64,000 nt of DNA, taken from NCBI GenBank assembly GCA_001936135.1, contig CP012816.1:1119501-1183500 (forward strand), in the 5' to 3' direction. The number at the start of each line of letters is the position of its first letter. The stretch's first letter is position 1. A program made the position numbers and the translations under genes. Shown piece by piece: positions 42,261-52,484 of this stretch. The notes under the pieces are model-generated. The model made no database searches. It worked only from the letters and a program-made list of their open reading frames with translations, and was not told the DNA's origin. The stretch comes from Saccharomycopsis fibuligera x Saccharomycopsis cf. fibuligera. Its lineage: Eukaryota > Ascomycota > Saccharomycetes > Ascoideales > Saccharomycopsidaceae.

Positions 42261-43942
42261 ATGGGCAAAAACGTCCTTTTAGTCGACAATTACGATTCCT
42301 TCACTTGGTATGTCTGTTCCGTTGTTACTTAGAGGTGTGTTTTAGCATCATGCGTTATGGTCGGGGATTGATTCTATCCGTTTCTATCTCATTAATATGA
42401 TACATCTTGGATAATGCTAGGACTGAATAAAAAGCAATGAGTTGAGATTAAACAATTAACTAACACTAGTCTAGGAACATTTACCAATACCTTTGTCAAG
42501 AAGGAGCCAATGTCGAAGTTTTCAGAAATGACAAGATCACCATTCCTGAAATCGAAGCCAAGAACTATGATATTCTTGTTCTTTCACCAGGTCCAGGTCA
42601 TCCGGTGACGGATTCTGGGATTTGTCAAGCCATCATCAAACACTTTATAGGAAAATTACCAATATTTGGTGTTTGCTTAGGACAGCAGGCAATGTACCAT
42701 GTGTTTGGCGGTGTTGTTGAATATGCTGGTGAGATTGTGCATGGTAAGACATCCAGCATTAGCCACGACGGCAAAGGGTTGTTCAAAGATGTGCCACAAG
42801 GGATTTCCGTCACCAGATATCATTCGTTGGCTGGTAATTTGAGTTCATTGCCAGAAGAGCTCGAAATCACTGCTAAGACAGACAAGGACGTAATCATGGG
42901 AGTGCGTCATAGAAAATATACAGTGGAAGGGGTACAATTTCACCCAGAATCTATTCTTACAGAAGAAGGTTACTTGATGATTAGAAATCTATTGTCAGTG
43001 ACTGGAGGCACATGGGAAGAGAATGAGAAGGCACAACAACAAAAGTCTGTCGTTGGCTGTATCAACAGTGATAACAACAGTAGTAGTAGTAGCAGCAGCA
43101 TAGCTAACAAGACACAAAAGAAAAACATTCTTGACGAAATTTACAGCAAACGCAAACAGGACTACCTGGTTCAAGAAAACATCCCCGGCCAAACTTTCAA
43201 AGACTTGGAAATACTTTACTCCTACGGTTTGTCTCCATCAGTGAAGAATTTCTACCAAGCTTTGAAGCAAAACATTGGCACGAAAAACTCGGTTATTGCT
43301 GAAATTAAGAGAGCAAGTCCATCCAAGGGGGATATTGCATTGAACATCAATGCAGTTGCACAAGCTGTGAGATATGCTTCTTCTGGCGTCACTGCCATTT
43401 CTGTGCTTACGGAGCCACACTGGTTCAAAGGGTCCTTGGAAGATTTGAAAAATGTTCGTAAAGTGCTAGATAAGAAATTTGGAGACTCTAGTAGACCATT
43501 GCTTCTTCGCAAAGAATTCATCTTCAACAAGTACCAAATTTTGGAAGCTAGACTTGCTGGAGCCGACACTGTGCTTTTGATTGTCAAGATGCTTACACCA
43601 GCAGTACTCAAAGAACTTTATGAGTATTCATTGGCTCTCGACATTGAACCATTAGTGGAAGTCAATACTGCTGCTGAAATGAAACAAGCGGTGGAAATTG
43701 GTGCTAAGGTTATTGGTGTCAACAACAGAGACTTGACCACATTCAATGTTGATTTGAGCAAATCGTCCTCGTTGGTCAGTTTGTTGCCTCAAGGTTCGAT
43801 CTTGTTGGCATTATCTGGTATCTTTGACAAGGAAACTGCTGCCAAGTATCATGGTGAGGGCATTCAGGGCTTTTTGGTTGGTGAAGCGTTGATGAGAGCT
43901 GAGGATCCTTCAAAGTTGATTAAGGAGTTGAACGACGCATAG
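42261..43942 (+). CDS. TRP3: Anthranilate synthase II / indole-3-glycerol-phosphate synthase (two exons)
   Basis: Exon 1 is 42261-42307 (15 codons plus two bases) and exon 2 is 42475-43942, total 504 residues. The 167-nt intron (42308-42474) has GTATGT, a branch-like AACTAAC at 42458-42464 and acceptor TAG; the split codon is TG|G (Trp), giving [14 protein letters not shown]. It is a bifunctional tryptophan-pathway enzyme. The N-terminal glutamine amidotransferase has its nucleophile in VCLGQQAM and the His-Glu pair in FHPES. A Ser/Asn linker (about residues 205-225) leads to the IGPS barrel with [36 protein letters not shown] and [12 protein letters not shown]. An in-frame CTG at 43166-43168 falls in the linker, where Ser or Leu would be tolerated. 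Confidence 0.96.
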
Positions 43943-44443
43943 GTTAACGACAGACACTAAAACTCGAAGAACTTTTTTTTTTTTATAAAAACAGTAGGGC
44001 ATTGCGATCGACTTGATTTAATATACTAATACAACAGGCATTCTATGACACTACTGGGATTGTAGATATGAGGATTTGCATTCAAACGGGAGTCAATAAG
44101 CTCACATACAAAGCCAAGATGATCTTACTTCTTTGAGCAAGTACAACGCATTCAACAAGCCCCATTGGCACGGTATGTATTACGCTCCCCGCATAGCTTG
44201 AACCAAATTAGTCGATCTGGCCCAGTAACGTATTGCGTAGCACAAACTAAGGGCAGACACATTGCAAATTCAATCCGCCTCAGGGTTCTGTGCTTATACG
44301 CATAATTGACATCTAGCTGCGTCGGAAAGAAAATGACAAGACAGGAAAGAAAAGAAAAAGAACCCGCAGTAACGGAGTATAACTATAAGTGCCGTTGTAC
44401 ACAGCGTAGCGTAGTACGAAGGGTGGGGGTGGTGGTGTAAATA

Positions 44444-44459
44444 GCGCTAGCGTTAGCGC
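44444..44459. repeat. 16-bp near-palindrome
   Basis: GCGCTAGC followed by GTTAGCGC: two 8-bp arms with one mismatch, no spacer. Could be a dimeric protein site in the long upstream region. No factor can be named. Confidence 0.5.
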
Positions 44460-45466
44460 CAACTAAAGTTAACTGACGTTATGATTACAGTCAAGCATCA
44501 ATACATGTTTCGCTGGGTGACCCCGGGAACCATAGCGGTGATTTCTATGAGATATATAAAACACACACGACGGGCCGGGACTCTCTGATGTTTGCACAGA
44601 GGGGACAAAATCAATTATCTTTCTTAGTCTGACAAGACAGAATGACATACTTTATCGACAACGACCAAGGTCTCTTGCATTGTTTGTTTAAATGCCAACC
44701 TTTACGTGTGCTGCCTCGAAGACTGTTGAGCCTGCTTGTAAAAGCCGCTGTCCGGGTTAAAGTACTCCTCGTTACCCGTTTTGGCCATGGCCTCGATTTA
44801 GGTTCAAGAGACAAGGAACTGCCGCAAGTTCCAAAAAATCTGTATTGTGCTGTTTGATGGTTGTACTTGAGCTGGGCACCGGTGCCCGAGACGCTCGGCT
44901 CATTTAAGTCATTGTCCAGGAGAGAGCTGGGGACGCTACTGGCACTAAGCTCGTTTCGGCTCCTCGCCACAGGCCCCTCCAGGCATGTACGCAATAGCAG
45001 AGCTGTATCACGAGCATACTCTATAGCGAGCGTAGAGCAAATGCTCACGGAGTGACGGACAGCACAATTGTACAAATGCAGGTCGGGCTTCTGCATGCGT
45101 GGTAGCTAACGCCAGCTCCATGCGGCTTGCAGTACCCCACACTGTCACCCGGCTCTGGTGGCACAGAGATGGTGAACCGCCGGCAGGGCTGGAGCGCAGA
45201 AGACTAGCGGCCTCTGGAGAGGTGTGGTCCTCGCAATCCTTACCTGTTCTAGGAACGCCAGCTTGTTTGTTTGTAAAGTAACGAGAGTTCTTGTTTCAAA
45301 ACACATCGGTGACTCCTGTAGATTGCTGGAGCTAACTCTCTACGATTGTCTCCCTCCCCCTCTCCTCGTAGGCCAGCGGCCACCATTCAAGACTCCGAGA
45401 GTAAGCTCCCTCAAAATGCTTGTGGTGTCCCCAGCTGCCGGCCGGAGTGAGTAACACAGATTGCTG

Positions 45467-45498
45467 GCACCGAGTGCACCGCGTGCACCGCGTGCACC
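45467..45498 (+). repeat. 9-bp tandem repeat, 3.5 copies
   Basis: GCACCGAGT, GCACCGCGT, GCACCGCGT, GCACC. About 620-650 bp upstream of the Zn2Cys6 gene. Confidence 0.8.
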
Positions 45499-46117
45499 AA
45501 CCGCATAACCATGGTCTTGGGTAACATGTCACCACTGGTTCTGGCAGCTTGCCCTGCTGGCCTCCGTTATTATAGTAGCTAGCTAGCTACAGCTGTCCAG
45601 CAGCCCAAACCACCGTTTGTTTTGTCTAATGATTATTCCGTCAGAGATTGTCTTTTCGTCATCGTATGCAGCCCGCCTGCGCTGTTCCGCGTTCCTTGCT
45701 CCCTAGGTTCCGCTTTTTTTGTTAGCAACTCCCATACTAAACTGTCGGAACCGCACCTCGCTCTGTGACGGATGGCGCGCCCCGCCTTCCGCCAAACCCC
45801 CAAATGGCCTGCGTGCTCAACACAATAGCACTAGCGCACCATCAATGCACTCCACAGCAGCCTGCAGTTTTTCATCTCCAGAAAATTACTCGTCCAGAAA
45901 ATGTCTCTAGGGTATAAATCAATCTCCTCGCCCTGCTTTGTCTGCAATCAGCAGTTTGAGGTAATATCTTCCGGAGGTGTTCTTTGGCGTGTGCAGGTCC
46001 TTGAAGGCAACTTGTACTTTTTAATTTTCGCTGCGTCAGTCCTCTCTTTTCTTCTCCTTTTTTGCTTTCGCCGCTTACTTATTTGGCTTTTTCACCACAC
46101 TCAACCATAGAAGCATA

Positions 46118-48580
46118 ATGTCTAGCCCAACGGACAAATCAACACAACCAGCAAAAGCCAAAAGAAGCAGGGCAGGCTGTCTTAGCTGCAGAAGACGTCA
46201 CAAAAAATGTGACGAAGCCAAACCAATTTGCAAAAACTGCGAACTGAGAAACGCTTTTTGCGAATGGCCCATCAAAGGAATCTTCAAAAACAAAAATTTA
46301 AGTTCAAGAAAAAAATCCGCAACATCATCTGGCAACAACTTCTGCAAACAACCTGGCACAAATTACCACCAGATAATAAATGGCGAGCTTGCCAAACTTT
46401 TACAAAATACCAATGAAACGCAAGATGCCAATGATAGTGTTGCTGTGCCTCCAATCAACTATCCAACAAACAATGATTTTTCCGATGCCTCTCTACCTCA
46501 AAATATTCTTTCTGCGTCATCAATGGATTTATTAGGTTTGGTAAATAACAGCTTTGCCGTCGCTCCATTAGAATCAGACCAGCTTACACAAAGAAGCGAT
46601 TCTATCTCTTCTACTTCCCCTTCACTTTTCTCAAACCCAAATAACAGCACATATAACGCATCTTCCCCAGATTCAGAAATTGACTATAATAACATAAACT
46701 CCCAAATATTTAACGTAAATAATAACAGTACTATTGCTACTACTGGCGGTACTAGCAAAAAAGTAGAAGATTATCAGTTGAAAGAGAAAGAGGATCTTCT
46801 TTTGAAAAGTTTCCAGTTCACCTCCTCCTCTCAGTTCTTGAGGGTTCCAGATGCCGCAAAGTACCAAGCGTCTCACAAATTACTTAGAAACTTTATGCTT
46901 GCTAATGTTTTCTTTAATAAACAAAAGTGTACAACTGAGTCTATCGAACCAGAGCAAGAAGACGTGTTGATAGACACGCCAGCATCTCCGATGGCTCCTC
47001 TAAATGAAAAGAGGTCAAGTGCAGCACATGGCCAGCTGCTGCATATACCAGATTCTCAGAGACAAAACTGTTATCAATCATTGTCTGCTCAACTAGCACA
47101 AATAAAGGGATCCAGTTATGATCATAGTTTAGACACTTTTGATGCGTTTAATGAGTTTATAAATAAAAAAGACTTCAACCTTGGCTCGTTTAGCGCAACA
47201 AATCAGTGTATATTAAGCATAGAAGAAAAAAACAAGTTGGTACAAAATTTCATAAACAAAGTCCTTCCTGTATTGCAGATATCGTCGACTTCGGCATCAT
47301 CTCTAAGAAAAGCTTTGTTATTGGCATTCAGTAACTCTGAAAGTAAAAGTATTCATAATGACTACTTGACACTTTCAATCTTAGCTCTTTCTGCAAGGGT
47401 TTCTGAACTTACAGAAGACATGCCTCGAGTGGCTAATGCGGCTACTACCAAAAGCAAATGTCTTGATATTTACAACAAAGCATTGAAAGTCTTAGTAGAC
47501 ACAATGCAGCCAAGGGAAGCCCTTTCTAATTCCAAAGTGTTAGAAAGAAGCATTGCAAAAGATGAAAATAATGACGAAGAAGAACAAGAAACGCTAACCA
47601 TTCTTTGCTCATGTTTGTTGCTATTTTTCTTGGAAATTTTAACTTCGTGCCCAAAAGACTACAAAAATCATTTGGAGAGTTTGCTTATCTTTGTGAAGTC
47701 ATATAACATGCACGGTTTCGGCATAAATGATGATCCAGCTTCAAACGCAAAAAAAGTTTTGTCTGAACTTTTTTGGTTGATTATCAAAGTTGATTTACAT
47801 TTTTCAATAACTTTCAATGAAACTACTTTAATTTCATCTAGCAGTTATTTGCCTCCTAACTTTGAAATTAGTAGTATTTCTAACGTTAGGGAACTCTTTT
47901 GGAATAATAGCCCGGCAAACCTATTTCTGAACAATGAAAGCAGTTTAAATGCTTTAAGTACCGAGGCTTATGGCAACTACTTGTGTTACTTAGCAGCCAG
48001 AAGTTTAGAGTTGATCCACAACAACAGTAATCTTAACAATGAAAGCTATCTCCGAGAATGGGAACAATTATTCAGTGAGCTAGAAACTTGGAAGAAGCAC
48101 AGAAAACCGGAATTATTGCCAATAATTAATAACTCTAGTACTAAAATAGAAATAAACCCAGATACATATGAGCTCAATTTTCCTTTGATACTTTATGGTG
48201 ACTCTACTGCTACTTACTTAAATCAATTGTATTGTGCCGTTGAAATTTTACTTCTTGAAAACCAAAGACAAATAGATGCATCCATGTTAATGAATCAAGT
48301 TAATTGTGGGTTTGATAGCCTTATGGAAGAAACCAAATTAAATAACTTAATTCATAACGCAGTAAAGATAATTGCTATATCTTTAAACGATACAAATTGT
48401 TCCAGTTTGACATATTCTTTGCCTTTCAATTACGTGGCTAGTAACTTGCTAACGAAGAATTCTAATAGAAAGACTAATGGAACACTATTTTACTACGATA
48501 GCAAAATATTGATGAAAAAATTGTTGAAGAATGAGCAAACTAATGCTTTTCCTTTGAAGTGGAAATTCAGTGATTTTTAA
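46118..48580 (+). CDS. Zn2Cys6 transcription factor
   Basis: An 820-residue fungal binuclear zinc-cluster regulator. The DNA-binding domain is at residues ~16-50: GCLSCRRRHKKCDEAKPICKNC followed by AFCEW gives the six cysteines in the C-x2-C-x6-C-x5-to-9-C-x2-C-x6-C spacing. Basic residues follow (KNKNLSSRKKSA). The next 200 residues are Asn/Ser-rich, with no clear leucine-zipper dimerisation element. From about residue 380 there is a helical, Leu-rich region like the fungal transcription-factor homology domain (SILALSARVSEL; EEEQETLTILCSCLLLFFLEILTSCP). Target genes cannot be told from sequence. Its promoter region is unusually long (2.2 kb), common for regulators of switching or environmental response in this clade. 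Confidence 0.9.
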   Translation: MSSPTDKSTQPAKAKRSRAGCLSCRRRHKKCDEAKPICKNCELRNAFCEWPIKGIFKNKNLSSRKKSATSSGNNFCKQPGTNYHQIINGELAKLLQNTNETQDANDSVAVPPINYPTNNDFSDASLPQNILSASSMDLLGLVNNSFAVAPLESDQLTQRSDSISSTSPSLFSNPNNSTYNASSPDSEIDYNNINSQIFNVNNNSTIATTGGTSKKVEDYQLKEKEDLLLKSFQFTSSSQFLRVPDAAKYQASHKLLRNFMLANVFFNKQKCTTESIEPEQEDVLIDTPASPMAPLNEKRSSAAHGQLLHIPDSQRQNCYQSLSAQLAQIKGSSYDHSLDTFDAFNEFINKKDFNLGSFSATNQCILSIEEKNKLVQNFINKVLPVLQISSTSASSLRKALLLAFSNSESKSIHNDYLTLSILALSARVSELTEDMPRVANAATTKSKCLDIYNKALKVLVDTMQPREALSNSKVLERSIAKDENNDEEEQETLTILCSCLLLFFLEILTSCPKDYKNHLESLLIFVKSYNMHGFGINDDPASNAKKVLSELFWLIIKVDLHFSITFNETTLISSSSYLPPNFEISSISNVRELFWNNSPANLFLNNESSLNALSTEAYGNYLCYLAARSLELIHNNSNLNNESYLREWEQLFSELETWKKHRKPELLPIINNSSTKIEINPDTYELNFPLILYGDSTATYLNQLYCAVEILLLENQRQIDASMLMNQVNCGFDSLMEETKLNNLIHNAVKIIAISLNDTNCSSLTYSLPFNYVASNLLTKNSNRKTNGTLFYYDSKILMKKLLKNEQTNAFPLKWKFSDF

Positions 48581-49069
48581 CGACAATTTTTTTTCTTTTT
48601 TTTTTTCTTCTTATTTCTGTTTCTGCTTTATTACTTTCAGATTTGATGTTTAACGTTTAATGTTTAATGTATTTTAAATTTTTTTTAGGACAATCACAAT
48701 AAGTACTCGTTCTCCCTCAATGACAGAAATGTAGAACACATTCTTTTACAAAACGATGAATTCCCGTAGATCACATTTTCAATTTTTTTTTTTATTTTTG
48801 CAAAAAAATAATAAAAAAAGATAACATTTGGTTTGAACTTGGTTGGCTCGGCTCGGTGTTACTCATTAGAAAAGCATTCATCGCATCAATTTCTAACGTT
48901 AAACAACACACAAAAAGTCACAGTATACATTTAGCCATAATTTTCAAACTTATCCAGCCTTGCACCATTCAGGCTCATCACAGAAAACTAGGGCTCTGTT
49001 ATAATGAATGTTCTAAATACTGCAAGAATGCCAATTACAAAATCTCCGTTTTTTTTTTTTCTGTATATA
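48581..49069. other. 3' region of Zn-cluster gene
   Basis: 0.49 kb, AT-rich, with poly-T and poly-A tracts (48580-48615, 48785-48820). No gene. Confidence 0.55.
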
Positions 49070-49259
49070 CAGTATAGTGCGATTATTTTTGTATAGGGGG
49101 CTGTATGAATCTGGCATCTAACTTCAACTTTTCTTTCATTGAATAGACCAACCCAACTTGAGGAAAACCACCGCAGAAGCCGGCCTAGTATAGTGGTCAG
49201 TACGAGTCGTTGTGGCCGACTAGACCCAGGTTCGATTCCTGGGGCCGGCAAAATTTTTT
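49070..49259 (+). repeat. Left arm of 190-bp inverted repeat
   Basis: By eye this arm is the exact reverse complement of 50391-50580. It starts at CAGTATAGTGCG, includes about 109 bp of 5' flank and the whole tRNA-His gene, and ends in the T-run after the tRNA. A minus-strand frame read through each arm gives the same 60 residues, which confirms identity over at least 180 bp. Confidence 0.92.
49179..49250 (+). tRNA. tRNA-His (anticodon GUG), left copy
   Basis: 72 nt. Acceptor stem GCCGGCC/GGCCGGC fully paired, discriminator A. D arm TAGTATAGTGGTCAGTA; anticodon stem AGTCG/CGACT with loop TTGTGGC (anticodon GTG); T arm CCCAGGTTCGATTCCTGGG. No intron. A T7 run begins four bases after the discriminator base. 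The extra 5' G of mature tRNA-His is not encoded, as normal for eukaryotes. Confidence 0.97.
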
Positions 49260-49260
49260 T
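49254..49260 (+). terminator. Pol III terminator, left tRNA-His
   Basis: Seven T residues after AAA at the end of the tRNA. The right copy has six on its own strand. Confidence 0.7.
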
Positions 49261-50390
49261 ACGTAATCATTTTTCTGGTACGGTCGCGTTTTCAGATCAA
49301 AAGATGTTTTATGTAATAATTTGTGTGTGAAACTACAAAGCCACTAAAATTTCCAATTAATAATAACTATGTTTTCTGCTTTTCTATATGATGGCAATTG
49401 AAATATACTATATGTACCTTACAAGTAATGTAACATAAGCATACTAATTATTCGCCTTATTTTCTCTCCATTATGTCCCCCTCTATGGATCACGGTTGTA
49501 CTTAGTTAAAACATTATCGCTTGATCCACCCACACTACAAGTGAGTTTAGAATACTATGTTTTCTATAGATCATAACGTTAATAAACACATCTTGTGTGT
49601 AAGAAAAAAACGCTACTAAGGTAATCAAACTACTTTATAAACATCGGCCTTATCCTATAAACTTTTGAGGTGAACTAAGTCCTGAAAAGTTTTTCACAAA
49701 TACTCTAAAAATTCCAGTATGAGACCTGTTGGGGAGATCGGGCGACGCGGGGATGAGGTTTGTGTTAACATATTCAGCTGTGTTCCCCAGTTTAAATAGT
49801 TAGAGTAGTTCTTGCGCTAAATATTTCTACCCAAATATGAAATTAAACGCAATACAACTTTTGTCAATTGTTGACAGGAATACCATTAGTAATAGAGGCT
49901 AACTTTATAAGACCAGTGTACAACAAATTACATTTACAATAACTGTAAAATGGCTGTAGATGGAACACTACCGAAGATACAAATATTATTACCTTCCCAG
50001 TTTACTCGGGGTGTCATCCGCTATCCAATACCAATGAACCTGATTTGCTTTTCTGTAGAAAGTCCCATCACAATCAAATCCAGCTTTGGTATAATTTTTT
50101 TATTTTCCCCTAGAGCGGGATGATAGAAATCGAATGCTGCAGGGCAGCCCACTAACATTATATTAATGACACACAAAATTAGTGGACCTTTTCTTTCTTT
50201 TCACACCATTGGACATTTTTTAATGATCAAATTTTTTATTGCTAAATTCTTTTTTACTTAGATTCCGCACTCTTATTTTCTACTACAGCATTATCTAGCA
50301 TTTCTCAAAATGACTCAAAAAAAGTTAACGCTTTCACTGAAAAACTTTTATGTAATAATTAGGGATGACTCGAAAGAAAAACTATTATGT
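49260..50390. other. 1.13 kb core between inverted repeat arms
   Basis: AT-rich, with no open frame above about 60 codons. It contains a possible LTR fragment (49727-49925, GC-rich 5' end) and related words just inside each arm (TTTTATGTAATAATT at about 49304 and 50346). It may be a centromere-like core, a transposon insertion scar or simply the loop of an inverted duplication. Confidence 0.5.
49727..49925 (+). mobile_element. Possible solo LTR (uncertain)
   Basis: A 199-bp segment starts TGTTGGGG and ends ACAACA, giving inverted ends TGTTG...CAACA as in yeast Ty-type LTRs. Its first 35 bases are unusually GC-rich for this neighbourhood (GGGGAGATCGGGCGACGCGG). It lies within 1 kb of two tRNA genes, the usual target zone. 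The five bases on either side (AGACC and AATTA) do not form a target-site duplication, so either my ends are wrong or the element has decayed. Confidence 0.3.
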
Positions 50391-50580
50391 AAAAAATTTT
50401 GCCGGCCCCAGGAATCGAACCTGGGTCTAGTCGGCCACAACGACTCGTACTGACCACTATACTAGGCCGGCTTCTGCGGTGGTTTTCCTCAAGTTGGGTT
50501 GGTCTATTCAATGAAAGAAAAGTTGAAGTTAGATGCCAGATTCATACAGCCCCCTATACAAAAATAATCGCACTATACTG
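50391..50580 (-). repeat. Right arm of 190-bp inverted repeat
   Basis: Reverse complement of 49070-49259, with no difference that I can see. Homology stops abruptly at 50580, after which the sequences are unrelated. Confidence 0.92.
50400..50471 (-). tRNA. tRNA-His (anticodon GUG), right copy
   Basis: The identical 72-nt tRNA-His on the opposite strand. The two genes point towards each other, toward the central core. The intact cloverleaf and a T6 terminator suggest that both copies are functional. Confidence 0.97.
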
Positions 50581-51453
50581 AATGTGCTATATAAATATGA
50601 CGAACATTGAGTTCTAGGCCAACAAACCTGGATGAAACACTCTAACATGCTTTACAGAATAATTCCTTGGACATGGTATCGTAAAACAGGATTATCGTAT
50701 TTAGGACTATTAATTGTGAATCTCTAATATGTTTTGCATTTAGTCTGATTAGTATTTATACATGGTCCAACCCAATATTTTTATATATTTATTATTAGTT
50801 AGTTATATTTGAAATACAAGGCTTTTACATCCAAAAACATGAACCCTGAGATGTCAGTATTCCGTAAAAATATGTTCATAACATTTTGTTTTCTATCATT
50901 TATATATAGTTAATAATTCGATCTTGTGTATGGAAAAAAGAGTTAATAAAATGTTTCATATAGTATATATGCAACAATATACTTGGTTTATTCGAGTCAC
51001 CAACAAAAGATTCCCTAAATAAACTGACTAGTCGTCAGTCAATCCTCTTTTTGAACAGAATGTGTAACTGCAGCCCCATTAGTTATTCTTGAAGTTAGCT
51101 TATTTTTTTTTGAAATTAGAGGTTGGTTTTGGACAACGCAATGTGCCCAAGAAAGTTGTAAACAAAAAACCAGTACAAAAAATTGAAATAAGTTTTTTTA
51201 ACCCAGCTACAGTAGATGATTATAATTTAATTATAATATTATTGGTAATGTATGATTGCTTCATACTTTTATATACAGAGTTAAGTGAAAATAATGGCAA
51301 GCTAAAAAGAATCAATAGTATTGGACGAAAAAATCCTAAAATTATCAAAACAAGAACCTTATCTTTGCAAGCTTTGGATGCTATTAATATAGGTTAGTAA
51401 CTATTATACTTTTGAGAAAAAGTACTTTTAACAATAGTTAATAAAATAAATAC
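50581..51453. other. Gene-free AT-rich region right of the repeat
   Basis: 0.87 kb. A + strand frame (about 51089-51397) has no ATG near its start (TTG only) and no recognisable sequence. Otherwise nothing is seen. Confidence 0.45.
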
Positions 51454-51702
51454 TTACTGCTTCACCACTTTGGTATTAGTATCCAAAAATCTTGTCAAAC
51501 AACCTCTTAAGCATTGGTCCTCGGTAGAGGAAACCAATCCATTATCAACGCTGACTACACATCTTTTGAAACACATGTCGTTGAATTTGTGAATAGACAT
51601 CTGGAATTTGGATTTTGAGTTCTCGGATTCCAACCATTGCATCAACTCCTGTCTGGAGGCATTATCAAGATTAGCTAAGCTTGCTTGTATTGAATCAGAC
51701 AT
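51454..51702 (-). CDS. TIM8: Mitochondrial intermembrane space chaperone Tim8
   Basis: An 82-residue small Tim protein. The twin CX3C motif is C44-x3-C48 and C64-x3-C68 with 15 residues between, framed by KFQMSIHKFNDMCFKRC and SSTEDQCLRGCLTRFLDTN. It acts with Tim13 as a soluble hexameric chaperone guiding hydrophobic precursors such as Tim23 across the intermembrane space; import depends on Mia40 oxidation of these Cys. Length and motif spacing are normal. Divergent from the ATG101-like gene. Confidence 0.96.
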   Translation of the reverse strand: MSDSIQASLANLDNASRQELMQWLESENSKSKFQMSIHKFNDMCFKRCVVSVDNGLVSSTEDQCLRGCLTRFLDTNTKVVKQ

Positions 51703-52484
51703 ATTAATTATTGCGATTTAGTGATAAGTTGCTGAAAAAAATGTTGTGATTATTTAATTTAATCTAAGTATCCTTCTCCAGTCAATTTACTGAACGTTCA
51801 GGACCAGCTTAACATTCGTTCTTTCGAACAAAAAAAAATAAATAGAAAAAAAGATGAAAACCGAAAACTAAATAATATATCCGGGTAAAATAAATATGCA
51901 TAAACCAATTACGTGGGTCATCGCTGTATTGTTGATTTGGTCCCGTTGCAGCGTGTGAAGAGTATTTGGTACCAATTGGTAATGGCTTGTTGATGACACA
52001 TCGGGGCAGCCGTGATCACATAATCGCTAATCTGCTCTTCTTGTGACAGCGCCACTTTGATTATATATATAAGTCATTTTATCATATATTGGTTTATTTC
52101 ACAAGACTTTTTTTCATTGAAGCATCACGTTTACAAAGAATTATTTTATCATTAACGTATATTTTAAAGGCCTCGCTGAAAACCATCATACTTTATAGAT
52201 CAACGTACAAAAAACAAACAATATAATTAGTACCAACAAATCGTTCATCTGAAAGCGCTTATTCCTATTCATTACAATGGCAAAAAAGATAATGTTTCTA
52301 GACTAGTCCGGATTCTGCTCTCTATAAAAATATTGATTTGAATTGGCTTTTAGTCTTTTTTTTATATTTTTCTTTTATTACAGCCTTACTCGTACAAGCA
52401 CCAAATATCAACACAGACGCGAAGCTAGGAAGAAAGAAAGAAAGTAGCGTTAACGATATTAAAACAAAAAGGTCATTGCCAATA
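51703..52484. other. Divergent promoter, TIM8 / ATG101-like gene
   Basis: 0.78 kb. The downstream gene's frame is open from about 52338 to its first ATG at 52485. A short ATG frame at 52276 (MAKKIMFLD) stops after nine codons. No canonical intron signals join it to the main frame, although a T-rich tract ending in TTACAG precedes CCTTACTCG at about 52385. Confidence 0.45.

Larger units (their letters stand above)
43943..46117. other. 2.2 kb gene-free, GC-richer region upstream of Zn-cluster gene
   Basis: Between TRP3 and the Zn2Cys6 regulator. From about 44560 to 45900 it is clearly richer in G+C than the rest of the window and has overlapping frames on both strands (up to about 160 codons) with no recognisable protein. 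It contains a near-perfect palindrome (44444-44459), a 9-bp tandem repeat (45467-45498) and a TAGC repeat palindrome (about 45572-45588). Best read as a long regulatory region, or possibly a non-coding RNA locus. Confidence 0.45.

Noticed and set aside
41780-42289. 169-codon minus-strand frame across the NUT1/TRP3 divergent promoter
   Set aside because: Overlaps the start of the large conserved minus-strand gene in another frame and the first exon of TRP3; Lys-rich part comes from a poly-T tract.
44611-45096. 161-codon minus-strand frame in the GC-richer upstream region
   Set aside because: Overlapping frames are open on both strands, no family resemblance, Ser/Arg/Thr-rich random character; GC-rich sequence lacks stops by chance.
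48988-49251. Protein frame MPAPGIEPGSS... on the minus strand of the repeat (and its twin at 50399)
   Set aside because: This is the antisense of a tRNA-His gene and its flank; such GIEPGSSR strings are well-known false proteins from tRNA complements.
51089-51397. 102-codon + strand frame right of the tRNA-His repeat
   Set aside because: No ATG until late (TTG start) and no recognisable sequence.
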